Positions 8,992-17,786 of a DNA stretch of 64,000 nt are shown in pieces. The notes below the pieces were generated by a model. That model searched no databases and had not been told where the DNA came from. It saw only the letters and a list, made by a program, of their open reading frames with translations. The position numbers and the translations under genes were made by a program. The number at the start of each line of letters is the position of its first letter. Position 1 is the first letter of the stretch. Source of the DNA: Palsa-1033 sp963735455 (GTDB lineage: Bacteria > Chloroflexota > Limnocylindria > Limnocylindrales > CSP1-4); assembly GCA_963735455.1 (NCBI GenBank), contig CAVTKZ010000002.1:558001-622000 (forward strand). The letters are read 5' to 3'.

Positions 8992-9743
8992 CGGGTCCGC
9001 CCCGCCGGAGCGTCCACGGTCGACCCTGGCCGGGTCGCCCGATAGCCGACGCCGCGCACGGTCGCGATGAAGCGCGGCTCGGCCGCGGTATCGTCCAGGC
9101 GGTCCCGCAGCCGGCCGACGTGGACGTCGATCGTCCGTTCGAGGACCGCCTCGGCGTCGAGGCCGTAGACCGAATCGAGGAGCTGGTCGCGGCTCAGGAC
9201 CCGGCCGTCGGCCTCGAGCAGGGCGGCCAGCAGCCGGAATTCGATCGCCGTCAGGGTCACCGGCCGGCCGTCCAGCTCGACGCTGTGCCGGGCCCGGTCG
9301 ACGACGAGCTGGCCGTGGCGGAGGAGCGGCTCGTCCGGGCTGTCCGGGGCCGGTTGGCGGCTGCTGGATCGAGCCAGCACCCGAGCGACGCGCACGACGA
9401 GCTCGGCCGGCGAGAACGGCTTGGGCAGGTAGTCGTCGGCGCCCAGGCCCAGACCGGCGATCCGGTCGCTGGTCGTGCCCCGGGCGGACAGGATGATGAT
9501 GGGCAGCTCCCCGTCGCGGCGGATCGCCCGGACGACGTCCAGGCCATCGATCTCGGGCAGCATCAGGTCCAGGACCACGAGGGCAGGCCGTTCCAGGGCA
9601 ATGGCCGCCAGCGCGGCCCGGCCGTCGCCGGCCTCGGCCACCCGATAGCCCTCCCGTTCGAGGTACGCCCGGACGAGCCGAACAATCTTGGCATCGTCGT
9701 CGACGACGAGGATCGGGCGCGAGAGATCGGGCATCACGGCCAT
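8988..9743 (-). CDS. OmpR/PhoB-family response regulator
   Basis: DNA-binding response regulator partnered with the following kinase. The receiver domain (about residues 7-120) has the acidic pocket VVDDD, the phosphoacceptor Asp in VVLDLMLPEIDG, the switch residues ILSARG and the Lys in LPKPFSPAE. A winged-helix domain fills residues 150-245, ending with ERTIDVHVGRLR and TVRGVGYR. I took the ATG at 9743; an ATG three codons later and a longer upstream frame are alternatives. Three GTGAC repeats lie 16-44 bases upstream of the start and may be its own operator. Divergent from the Mo-oxidoreductase gene. Confidence 0.9.
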   Translation of the reverse strand: MAVMPDLSRPILVVDDDAKIVRLVRAYLEREGYRVAEAGDGRAALAAIALERPALVVLDLMLPEIDGLDVVRAIRRDGELPIIILSARGTTSDRIAGLGLGADDYLPKPFSPAELVVRVARVLARSSSRQPAPDSPDEPLLRHGQLVVDRARHSVELDGRPVTLTAIEFRLLAALLEADGRVLSRDQLLDSVYGLDAEAVLERTIDVHVGRLRDRLDDTAAEPRFIATVRGVGYRATRPGSTVDAPAGRTR

Positions 9744-9758
9744 CGTACTCAGGGGCCC

Positions 9759-9787
9759 GTGACGGGATCGTGACAGCGGACGGTGAC
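9759..9787. promoter_or_regulatory. Direct GTGAC repeats between divergent genes
   Basis: GTGAC occurs at 9759-9763, 9770-9774 and 9783-9787, spaced 11 and 13 bases, in the 96-bp gap between the response regulator (minus) and the Mo-oxidoreductase (plus). Direct repeats at about one helical turn are typical binding sites for OmpR/PhoB-type dimers, so this may be the regulator's own site, controlling both directions. Confidence 0.4.
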
Positions 9788-9839
9788 TGTCGGCCCGTCG
9801 ACACGCGTTCGTCACAAGGTCGCGCTACGCTCGCCGGCT

Positions 9840-11660
9840 ATGAGCGATTCATCACGCCCGTCGGACGCGGTTCACGACCGGCCACATCTCGCCGACCGCC
9901 TGCGGGCGGCCTGGCCGCCGGCCCTCGCCGGGCTCGCCGCCGGCGGCGCCGCGCTGGCCGTCGGCGAGCTGATCGCCGGCCTGATCAAGGACGCGCCGTC
10001 CCTGGTTACGGCCGTTGGTTCGCTGGTCATCGCCCTCCAGCCGTCGGGCGCCAAGGAGCTGATGGTCAGCCTGTTCGGCACGAACGACAAGCTCGTGCTC
10101 AACCTGGCCGTCCTGGTCGTCGCCCTCGTGATCGCCCTGTTCACGGGCATCGTCGCCGGCCGCAACTTCCGGAGCGGTGCGTGGGTCTTCGTTGGCTTCG
10201 GGCTGATCGCAGCGTTCGCCGCTTACAACGAGGCGTTGACCTCGCGCCTGTTCGCCATCGTCGTGCCGGTGCTCGCGGTCGGGATCGGCCTGGCCGTCCT
10301 GTGGGGCTTGCTGGCCCTGGTGCCCGGCTCGTCGGTCGAGCAAGGCCGGCGCGGTACCGCGGCGGGCGGTGCCGCTCGGAACGGCGATGCTGACCCGGAC
10401 GAGCGTCCCGTCTGGCGTCCGACCGACAGCGCCGCGGCTCGCCGGGCCGCCATCGTCCAGACGGCGGCCAGCCGCTCGGCGCCCAGCCAGCGCCAGCCGC
10501 GCAAGGGCAGCCGGCTGAAGGCGACGACTCGCGCGACCGCCCGGGAAGCGGCAACCTCGGGCAGCCCCGAATGGACCCGGCGGCGCTTCCTGATCGCCAG
10601 CGCCAGCACCCTGGGCACCGCGGTGGTGGCCGGCGCCGTGGGCCGGGGCCTGGTCAACGGCCAGCATCCGACCGGCACGGTCAGCACCTCGCGCCTGCCG
10701 GCCGTCCTGAACCCGGTTCCGCCACTCACCTCGACCGAGTCGTTCACGATCGCCGGCCTGACCCCGATCGTCATGCCCAACGACCGCTTCTACAAGATCG
10801 ACACGACCCTGCTCACGCCGCAGGTCGACGCCAACGCCTGGCAGCTCGACGTCAAGGGCATGGTCGACCACCCGCTGACCTTCACCTACGACGACCTGCT
10901 GGCGATGCCCCTCTTCGAGCAGTACGTGACGATCGCCTGCGTCAGCAACGACGTGGCCCAGAACAACCAGCCGGGCCTCAACCTGGTCGGCAACGCCCTG
11001 TGGACCGGGCGTCAAGCTCAAGGACGTCCTGAACAACGCCGGGATCCAGGCCGGGGCGACCCAGGTCGTCGGCCGATCGGTCGACGACTTCACGGTCGGC
11101 TTCCCGACCGACTGGGCGATGGCCGACTGGTCGCGAGCCGATGATCGCGGTCGGCATGAACGGGGTGCCGCTGCCCGCCGACCACGGCTTCCCGGCTCGC
11201 CTGATCGTGCCCGGCCTGTTCGGCTACGTCTCGGCCACGAAGTGGCTGGCGTCGATCGAGCTGACCACCCGGGAGGCGGTCGACGGCTACTGGATCCCGC
11301 TCGGCTGGGCCAAGGACGGCCCGATCCTGACCCAGTCCCGGATCGACGTGCCCCAGGGCGGCGCGAACCTGGCCGACGGCCGGGTCAACGTGGCCGGCGT
11401 CGCCTGGGCGCCCGACCGCGGGATCAAGGGCGTCGAGGTCAGCATCGACGACGGAGCCGTGGCAGCCGGCCCAGATCAGCCAGCCGATCTCGAAGGCCAC
11501 CTGGGTCCAGTGGCTGCTGCCCTGGACGGCGGCCGCAGGGCCGCATTCGATCGAGGTCCGGGCGACCGACGGCACCGGCGAGGTCCAGACGGCGGCGATC
11601 AGCGACCCGGCGCCTGACGGCGCCCGAGGCCACCACCGGATCACGGTGACGGTGGGCTGA
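9840..11660 (+). CDS. Membrane-fused sulfite-oxidase-family molybdopterin oxidoreductase, three frameshifts
   Basis: Molybdenum enzyme of the sulfite oxidase / MsrP superfamily with an N-terminal membrane region. From ATG 9840, about four to five helices fill residues 25-165. After an Arg/Ser-rich linker, an internal twin-arginine-like segment WTRRRFLIASAS lies near residue 245. The Mo domain holds the ligand cysteine in VTIACVSND near 365, and the dimerisation domain ends in VRATDGTGEVQ. Three single-base insertions break the frame: near 11008 (after ALWTG), 11128 (before GREPMIAVGMNG) and 11457 (after SIDDGA). Correcting all three gives one 605-residue protein ending at 11660. Substrate unknown. 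Confidence 0.82.
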
Positions 11661-12021
11661 TCCACTCCGGGCGGGCTTCGTCCGGCCCGGCCTCCGGGCG
11701 CAGGACCGGCAGGTCGCCCCGGCGGCGAAGGTGGAACGAGACGCCGTAGGCCTGGCCGGTCTCGAGATCCAGGCGGGGGATCGCGGTCATCCGCCAATCT
11801 TCGTTCTCGACCGAGATCCAGCGAGCCAGGGCGCGGCCCTCGAGCAGGACGGCGTCGAGCAGGTCGAATGCCTCGGGCGGAAGACCGAGCATCGTTTCCC
11901 GGGCCGGCAGGCCGATGCACTGGCGGCCGAAGATCGCCACGAAGGCAGGATTGCCGTAGACGATCAGGTGGCCCGTGCCCAGGCACATCCCGGCTGGCCG
12001 CTGGCCGGCTGGATCGCTCAT
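11641..12021 (-). CDS. Small single-domain PAS protein
   Basis: A 126-residue protein made almost entirely of one PAS fold: VYGNPAFVAIFGR matches the typical PAS N-terminus, and the closing strands read WRMTAIPRLDLETGQAYG and VSFHLRRRG. No output domain is attached, so it probably acts as a stand-alone sensor or partner. The ATG at 12021 overlaps the TetR stop (TGATG), making the two one operon. Its last 20 bases overlap the 3' end of the convergent Mo-oxidoreductase gene. Ligand unknown. Confidence 0.72.
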   Translation of the reverse strand: MSDPAGQRPAGMCLGTGHLIVYGNPAFVAIFGRQCIGLPARETMLGLPPEAFDLLDAVLLEGRALARWISVENEDWRMTAIPRLDLETGQAYGVSFHLRRRGDLPVLRPEAGPDEARPEWISPPSP

Positions 12022-12857
12022 CAGGTCGCCGGCGCCGGGCGGACGAAGGCCTCGATGCCGTCCAGCAGGCGGGCCAGCCCGAACTCGAACTGCTGCTCGT
12101 AGCTCAGGTCGTCGGCCTGGATCACGACCCGGGCGAAGTTGGGGTAGCTGCCCGCCTCGATCACCGAGCGCACGTAAGGCGCCAGCTGGGCCCGCCACTG
12201 GTCCTCGGTGACGCCCGTCCGGCGCTGCGCCTCGAGCTCGCCCAGCTCGTCGGCCACCGCCCCGTGGACGAAGCCCAGGATCGCGCTGAGGATCGAGCCG
12301 GCGACCGTCGCGTCGCTCGAGAGCTGGGCCACGACCGCGCTCGCAAATTCGGCCGCGCGGAGCGTGTTCGGTCCAAGTGCCAGCCGGCTCGTTGCCTGGC
12401 TGGCCAGCCAGGGATGGGCCAGGAACTGGCGCCGCCGGCCCCGCGCAATCAGGGCCAGGTCCGCTCGCCAGTCGCCGCTCGGACCGGACGGGATCGCCTC
12501 ACCGGGGTCGGGCGACTCGCCGTTGACAGCGTCGACCATCAGCTCGAGCAGCTCGTCCTTGCCCTTGACATAGCGATACAGCGAGGTGGTGCCCGTCGCC
12601 AGGGCGGTGGCCAGGTGGCGCATCGAGAGCCAGGTCGGGCCCTCCTCGTCGGCCAGGGCGATCGAGGCCTGGACGATCCGGTCAAGCTCGCGCCGGGCCC
12701 GCGGCGTTGCGTCCCGGAGCCGAAGCCAGACCAACGGCGTCGGGTCGGACGGCGGCCCTGACGGTCGGCCCTCCCGGGCACGCCGGCTCAGCTGCGGATG
12801 CCCCAGCTGTGCCCGGGCCTGCCCCTGGTGGGCCAGGCGCCGGCGCAAGGCTGTCAC
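12021..12857 (-). CDS. TetR-family transcriptional regulator
   Basis: Regulator of about 278 residues. An Arg-rich N-terminal extension of some 55 residues precedes the TetR helix-turn-helix: RIVQASIALADEEGPTWL then MRHLATALATGTTSLYRYVK, the recognition helix followed by the YRYVKGKDEL signature. The remaining 170 residues form the ligand/dimer domain, of the type seen in tetracycline-repressor-like C domains. I prefer the GTG at 12857 because GGAG sits eight bases upstream; a GTG at 12887 would add ten residues. It is coupled to the PAS gene downstream. Three AGTGTACC-type repeats lie 86-131 bases upstream and may be its operators. Confidence 0.8.
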   Translation of the reverse strand: MTALRRRLAHQGQARAQLGHPQLSRRAREGRPSGPPSDPTPLVWLRLRDATPRARRELDRIVQASIALADEEGPTWLSMRHLATALATGTTSLYRYVKGKDELLELMVDAVNGESPDPGEAIPSGPSGDWRADLALIARGRRRQFLAHPWLASQATSRLALGPNTLRAAEFASAVVAQLSSDATVAGSILSAILGFVHGAVADELGELEAQRRTGVTEDQWRAQLAPYVRSVIEAGSYPNFARVVIQADDLSYEQQFEFGLARLLDGIEAFVRPAPAT

Positions 12858-12942
12858 TTCACCATCTCCGCTCCATACCACGTCCACATCGGGCCATCAG
12901 GATCGCCGTGACCGGCCGGTTCCAACTTCGACGTTGACGTCG

Positions 12943-12988
12943 AGTGTACCGCCCGGCTACAGTGTACCCGACACGGCAACAGTGTTCC
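12943..12988. promoter_or_regulatory. Triple AGTGTACC repeats upstream of TetR gene
   Basis: AGTGTACC at 12943 and 12961 and AGTGTTCC at 12981 recur at 18-20 base spacing between the TetR gene and the MarR/ABC operon. On the minus strand they read TACACT, a fair -10 box toward the TetR gene. On the plus strand TTGACG (12934) and TACAGT (12958), 18 bases apart, could drive transcription toward the MarR operon. They are candidate TetR operators. Confidence 0.35.
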
Positions 12989-13065
12989 CACTTTCCGAGC
13001 TGGAGCCTCCGCCATGGACCCAATGATCAACGCTGAGCTCCCTGCCGGGACCGCCATTGGTCCTG

Positions 13066-13111
13066 TTGCCGCTTCGTCTTCGATCGGCTATATTGTCAAT
13101 ATGCCATTGAC
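13066..13111 (+). promoter_or_regulatory. Promoter and palindromic operator at the MarR start, possibly leaderless
   Basis: TTGCCG (13066-13071) and TATATT (13089-13094) are 17 bases apart, a good housekeeping-type promoter. The predicted transcription start falls on or next to the ATG at 13101, so the message would be leaderless. An inverted repeat ATTGTCAAT / ATTGACTAT (13092-13100 and 13106-13114, one mismatch, five-base spacer) covers the start point, as expected for MarR autorepression. This AT-rich patch stands out from its surroundings. Confidence 0.5.
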
Positions 13112-13650
13112 TATCAGCGCGGAGCAAAAGCGCTCCCGCCGCCCGCAGCCGTCGCCGGAAGCTCGCCGATGACCTGATCGAGGAGCTGATGTCGACCCCG
13201 CGCGAGAAGATGAACGCCTATCGGGCCTGGCACCGGGGCGCCCTCAGCCTGGTCCACCTCAACGTCCTGAGCGTGCTCGAGGCCGAAGGGCCGATCTCGA
13301 TGGGCCGGCTGGCCGAGGCGCTCGACGTCTCGGTCGCCAGCGCGACCGGGATCGTCAGCCGGATGACCGCCCGGGGCGTTGTCGAGCGCCGCCATGACAG
13401 CGCCGACCGGCGGGTCGTGCTGGTCCACCTGACCGAGGCCGGCTCGAACGTGAACCAGTCGCTCGAGGCTCATCACCGCGAGCGCCTGGGCCAGCTCCTC
13501 GAGCAGCTCAGCGCGGAGGAAATGGCCGGCTTCCTGCTCGGCTTGCGGGCAATGCACGCCGCCCGGGCCCGTCTGCTGGCCGCTGCCGAGCCCGCGCCGA
13601 GCGGCGCGCCGCTGCCGGGGCCGGCTCCGAAAGCGGCGGCCCGCCGATGA
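13101..13650 (+). CDS. MarR-family repressor of the ABC exporter, frameshift near 13157
   Basis: Winged-helix MarR regulator, first gene of a three-gene operon with the two ABC exporter halves. The core reads from LADDLIEELM; the helix-turn-helix is ISMGRLAEALDVSVASATGIV and the wing carries ERRHDSADRRVVLVHLTEAG with the conserved Asp-Arg. An extra G near 13157 separates this core from the ATG at 13101; correcting it gives about 182 residues. An in-frame ATG at 13014 with a GGAG site is a longer alternative. The stop overlaps the next start (ATGA at 13647). By family precedent it would be released by a toxic ligand exported by the pump. Confidence 0.8.
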
Positions 13651-15386
13651 TCAGCCTCCTGCGAACCTACCTCCGACCGTACCGGGGCTCGCTCGCCCTG
13701 GTCGTGATCCTGCTCCTGATCCAGGCCGTCGGGACGCTCTACCTGCCGGACCTCAACGCCGACATCATCAACAACGGAATCGTGGCCGGCAACAACGACT
13801 ACATCATCAGCACCGGCGCATGGATGCTGGTCGTGACCCTGGCCCTCGGGATCGCCTCGATCCTGGCCGTCTACTGGGGCGCCAAGGCGTCGATGGGCTT
13901 CGGCCGTGACGTGCGCACGGCAATCTTCCGCAAGGTCGAGAGCTTCGCCCAGGTGGAGGTCAACCAGTTCGGGCCGGCGTCGCTGATCACCCGCAACACG
14001 AACGACGTCCAGCAGGTCCAGACGGTGGTCTTCCTGGGCCTGACCGTGCTCATCTCCGCACCGATCCTGGGCATCGGCGGGATCATCATGGCGATCCGCG
14101 AGGACGTTCCGTTGTCGGGGCTGCTGATCGTGATCCTGCCGATCATGGGCCTGGTCATCGGGCTGGTGATGTCTCGCGCGATCCCGCTCTTCCGGGCGAT
14201 GCAGATCAAGCTGGACCGGATCAACCAGGTGATGCGCGAGACGCTGTCGGGCGTGCGGGTCATCCGGGCCTTCGTCCGGACCGAGCATGAAGAGGCCCGC
14301 TTCGACATCGCCAACAAGGACCTGTTCAGCACCGCCATCCGGGTCAACCGCCTGTTCGCGCTGATGATCCCGGTGATGACCGGGATCGTGAACCTGTCGA
14401 TCGTGGCGGTGATGTGGTTCGGGGCCGCGCGGGTCAACAGCGGCGATATGCCGATCGGCAACCTGACCGCCTTCCTGCAGTACCTGATGCAGATCCTGTT
14501 CGCGGTCCTGTTCGCGGTGATCATGTTTGTGTTCGTGCCCCGCGCGGCCGTCTCCGCCGGCCGGATCCAGGAGGTCCTCAAGCAGGAGCTCTCGGTCCGC
14601 GACCCGGAACACCCGATCACTCCGGCGCCGTCCGAGCATCCTGGACTGGTCGAGTTCCGGGACGTCGAGTTCGGCTACCCGGGCGCAGAGCATCCGGTCC
14701 TGTTCGGGATCACGTTCGAAGCCCGGCCGGGCCAGACGACCGCGATCGTGGGCAGCACCGGCAGCGGCAAGTCGACCCTGGTCAACCTGATCCCGCGCTT
14801 CTACGACGCGACCCGGGGCAGCGTCCTGATCGACGGCGTCGATGTCCGCGAGATGCGCCAGGCCGACGTCTGGGACCGGCTCGGGATGATCTCCCAGAAG
14901 GCCTTCCTGTTCAGCGGCACGGTCGCCAGCAACCTCCGCTACGGCGATGCATCGGCGACCGACGAGGAGCTCTGGCACGCCCTCGAGACGGCCCAGGGCC
15001 GCGACTTCGTGGAGGCCATGGAGGGCGGCCTCGAGGCGCCGATCACCCAGGGCGGCTCGAACCTGTCGGGTGGCCAGCGCCAGCGCCTGGCAATCGCTCG
15101 GGCGCTCGTCAAGCGGGCCGAGATCTACATCTTCGACGACAGCTTCTCGGCCCTCGACTTCAGCACCGACGCCCGCCTTCGGGCCGCCCTGACCAAGGAC
15201 CTCGGCGACGCGACCGTGATCATCGTCGCCCAGCGCGTGGGCACGATCATGAAAGCCGACCGGATCATCGTCCTCGACGCCGGCCGGATCGTCGGCAGCG
15301 GGACTCATGCCGAGCTGCTCGAGACCAACGAGACGTACCGCGAGATCGTCTACTCGCAGCTGTCCGAAGCGGAGGCCGTGGCATGA
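13647..15386 (+). CDS. Heterodimeric ABC exporter, first half (degenerate ATP site Walker B)
   Basis: ABC multidrug-type exporter half of 579 residues: six membrane helices in residues 1-310 (starting RPYRGSLALVVILLLIQ) then a nucleotide-binding domain. Walker A is GSTGSGKST near 368 and the signature is a perfect LSGGQRQR near 472. The Walker B segment is IYIFDDSFSALD, with Asp where the catalytic Glu normally stands, which is the hallmark of the non-hydrolysing partner in heterodimers such as TM287/288 and BmrCD. The start overlaps the MarR stop and the end overlaps the second half. Located in the cytoplasmic membrane; substrate unknown. Confidence 0.93.
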   Translation: MISLLRTYLRPYRGSLALVVILLLIQAVGTLYLPDLNADIINNGIVAGNNDYIISTGAWMLVVTLALGIASILAVYWGAKASMGFGRDVRTAIFRKVESFAQVEVNQFGPASLITRNTNDVQQVQTVVFLGLTVLISAPILGIGGIIMAIREDVPLSGLLIVILPIMGLVIGLVMSRAIPLFRAMQIKLDRINQVMRETLSGVRVIRAFVRTEHEEARFDIANKDLFSTAIRVNRLFALMIPVMTGIVNLSIVAVMWFGAARVNSGDMPIGNLTAFLQYLMQILFAVLFAVIMFVFVPRAAVSAGRIQEVLKQELSVRDPEHPITPAPSEHPGLVEFRDVEFGYPGAEHPVLFGITFEARPGQTTAIVGSTGSGKSTLVNLIPRFYDATRGSVLIDGVDVREMRQADVWDRLGMISQKAFLFSGTVASNLRYGDASATDEELWHALETAQGRDFVEAMEGGLEAPITQGGSNLSGGQRQRLAIARALVKRAEIYIFDDSFSALDFSTDARLRAALTKDLGDATVIIVAQRVGTIMKADRIIVLDAGRIVGSGTHAELLETNETYREIVYSQLSEAEAVA

Positions 15387-17389
15387 GCGGGCGACCGGCC
15401 GGCGGCGCGCCAGCTCCGAGCGGACCTCCGGCCGGCGCCGGCATGGGCGCCGGCGGCAGACCACCGATGCGCCGGGGCATGGGCCCGGGCGGAATGATGG
15501 GCGGGATGCCCGCCGAGAAGTCCAAGAACTTCAAGGTCGCCTTCGGGCGGCTGCTGGCCCGACTGCGCCCCGAGGCGCCCCTGATCGTCCTGGTCTTCGT
15601 GCTCGCGATCATCAGCGTGACCTTCGCCGTGATCGGGCCCAAGATCCTCGGCAACGCCACTAACATCATCTTCCAGGGCGCGATCAGCGCCAAGCTGCCA
15701 CCCGGCGAGACTCAGGCCCAGGCGGTCGCCTTCCTGCGCGCCCGCGGCCAGAACCAGCTCGCCGACATGCTCGCCAGCCTGACCCTGACTCCGGGCCACG
15801 GGATCGACTTCGGGGCGCTGGGCGGGATCCTGCTGCTCCTGACCGCGGTCTACCTGCTCAGTGCCGCGTTCAGCTGGGTGCAGGCCTGGATCATGGCCGG
15901 GGTGACCCAGCGGACGGTCTATCGCCTGCGCCGTGACGTCGACGACAAGCTTGGCCGGCTGCCCCTCAAGTACTTCGATGGCCACCCCCGGGGCGACATC
16001 CTGAGCCGGGTCACCAACGACATCGACAACATCGGCCAGACCCTCCAGCAGAGCCTGACCCAGCTGATCACCGCCCTGCTGACCGTGATCGGGGTGCTCC
16101 TGATGATGCTCCTGATCAGCCCCCTGCTGGCCTTCGTCTCGCTCCTGGCGGTGCCCATCTCGATCGTGGTCACGGTCCTGATCGCCGGCCGCTCGCAGAA
16201 GCAGTTCGCCCGCCAATGGGCCTCGACCGGAGCGCTCAACGGGCAGGTCGAGGAGATGCACACCGGCCACGCGATTGTCAAGGTCTTCGGCCGCCAGGAG
16301 GAGGCGATCGCCCGCTTCGACGCCGAGAACGCCAAGCTCTATGACGCGAGCTACCGGGCCCAGTTCATCTCCGGGATCATCCAGCCCTCGATGAACTTCA
16401 TCGCCAACCTCAACTACGTGGCGATCGCCGTGATTGGTGGGCTGCAGGTGGCCGCGGGCCGGATGTCGCTGGGCGACGTCGTCGCCTTCATCCAGTATTC
16501 GCGCCAGTTCACCTTCCCGATCGTCCAGACGGCGAGCATCGCCAACGTCCTCCAGTCCGCGGCAGCCTCGGCTGAGCGGATCTTCGAGCTGCTCGATGAG
16601 CCCGAGGAGATCCCCGACCCGGTCCAGCCCGAGCTGATCGAGCACGCCGAGGGAGCGGTGACGTTCGAGGACGTCTCGTTCCGCTACCTGCCCGACGTGC
16701 CCCTGATCGACGACCTGAACCTCGACGTCAGGGCCGGCCAGACGATCGCGATCGTGGGCCCGACCGGTGCCGGCAAGACCACCTTGGTCAACCTGCTGAT
16801 GCGCTTCTACGAGATTGACGGCGGCCGGATCACGGTCGAGGGAATCGACACCCGGGAGACCACGCGCGACAACCTGCGCCAGACCTTCGGGATGGTCCTC
16901 CAGGACACCTGGCTCTTCCACGGCACGATCAGCGAGAACATCGGCTACGGCAAGGAAGGCGCGACCGAGGCCGAGATCGAGGCCGCCGCCGAGGCCGCCC
17001 ACGTCGACCACTTCGTGCGCACCCTGCCCAACGGCTACGAGACGATCATCGACGACGACGCGACCAACGTGTCCGCCGGCGAGAAGCAGCTCCTGACGAT
17101 CGCCCGGGCGTTCCTGGCCGATCCGCCGATCCTGATCCTCGACGAGGCCACGAGCTCGGTCGACACCCGGACCGAGGTCCTGATCCAGCGGGCGATGGCC
17201 CGCCTGATGAAGGGCCGGACCACGTTCGTGATCGCCCACCGTCTCTCGACGATCCGCGACGCCGACACCATCCTGGTCATGGACCGCGGGCATATCATCG
17301 AGCAGGGCACCCATGAGGCCCTGCTCGCGGCCCGCGGCTTCTACTACGACCTGTACAACAGCCAGTTCGTCGAGGCGCTCGCGAGCTAG
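15383..17389 (+). CDS. Heterodimeric ABC exporter, second half (catalytic Walker B)
   Basis: Partner half-exporter of 668 residues; ATG 15383 overlaps the previous stop. It opens with a Gly/Pro/Met-rich cytoplasmic tail of about 45 residues (GMGPGGMMGGMP), has a larger outside loop after helix 1, then six helices and the ATPase domain. Walker A is GPTGAGKTT near 457 and Walker B is ILILDEATSSVD with the catalytic Glu near 586. The signature is altered to VSAGEKQ near 561. This complements the first half: one ATP site pairs this Walker B with LSGGQ and is active; the other pairs Asp-type Walker B with VSAGE and is degenerate. Confidence 0.93.
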   Translation: MSGRPAGGAPAPSGPPAGAGMGAGGRPPMRRGMGPGGMMGGMPAEKSKNFKVAFGRLLARLRPEAPLIVLVFVLAIISVTFAVIGPKILGNATNIIFQGAISAKLPPGETQAQAVAFLRARGQNQLADMLASLTLTPGHGIDFGALGGILLLLTAVYLLSAAFSWVQAWIMAGVTQRTVYRLRRDVDDKLGRLPLKYFDGHPRGDILSRVTNDIDNIGQTLQQSLTQLITALLTVIGVLLMMLLISPLLAFVSLLAVPISIVVTVLIAGRSQKQFARQWASTGALNGQVEEMHTGHAIVKVFGRQEEAIARFDAENAKLYDASYRAQFISGIIQPSMNFIANLNYVAIAVIGGLQVAAGRMSLGDVVAFIQYSRQFTFPIVQTASIANVLQSAAASAERIFELLDEPEEIPDPVQPELIEHAEGAVTFEDVSFRYLPDVPLIDDLNLDVRAGQTIAIVGPTGAGKTTLVNLLMRFYEIDGGRITVEGIDTRETTRDNLRQTFGMVLQDTWLFHGTISENIGYGKEGATEAEIEAAAEAAHVDHFVRTLPNGYETIIDDDATNVSAGEKQLLTIARAFLADPPILILDEATSSVDTRTEVLIQRAMARLMKGRTTFVIAHRLSTIRDADTILVMDRGHIIEQGTHEALLAARGFYYDLYNSQFVEALAS

Positions 17390-17508
17390 CCCCGCCCAGG
17401 ACGACGCGCGCCCGATGGGCAAGTCGCCACTTGACGCCGGGGTCGAGCGGACGCAGCGTTGCGTCAGGACGAAGCGCCGCTCTCGGCGCATGTGCGGGGA
17501 GGTGGGAG

Positions 17509-17724
17509 ATGCCGGAGCCCGAGCGCAAGAAGGCAGTCCACAACGCGGGGGCGTTCCTGACCGATACGTCGTACGGGATGATCCCGGTACCGATGAGCAC
17601 GCTCAGCGACGAGTACCACGATGGGCCGCCAGGGCCAGAGGATTCGGATCGAGTCCCCGAGCCTGACCCGCCCGGGCTGTTCCGCCGGCTCGTCGACCGA
17701 ATCCGGCCCAAGCCCAAGGGTTGA
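17509..17724 (+). CDS. Small hypothetical protein
   Basis: A 71-residue protein preceded by a strong GGAGGTGGGAG ribosome-binding site at ATG 17509, which supports it being real. It starts MPEPERKKAVHNAGAFLTD, carries acidic, Pro-rich middle sequence and ends in a basic patch (LFRRLVDRIRPKPKG). No domain or membrane segment is recognised. It lies 119 bases after the ABC exporter and 62 bases before the ArsA-type ATPase gene on the same strand; a link to either is not evident. Confidence 0.55.
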   Translation: MPEPERKKAVHNAGAFLTDTSYGMIPVPMSTLSDEYHDGPPGPEDSDRVPEPDPPGLFRRLVDRIRPKPKG

Positions 17725-17786
17725 CGAACCGCGGCAGGTGAGCCCCCGAGCGGGCGAAATGCCGCCGCAGACGTACGATCGCGGCG

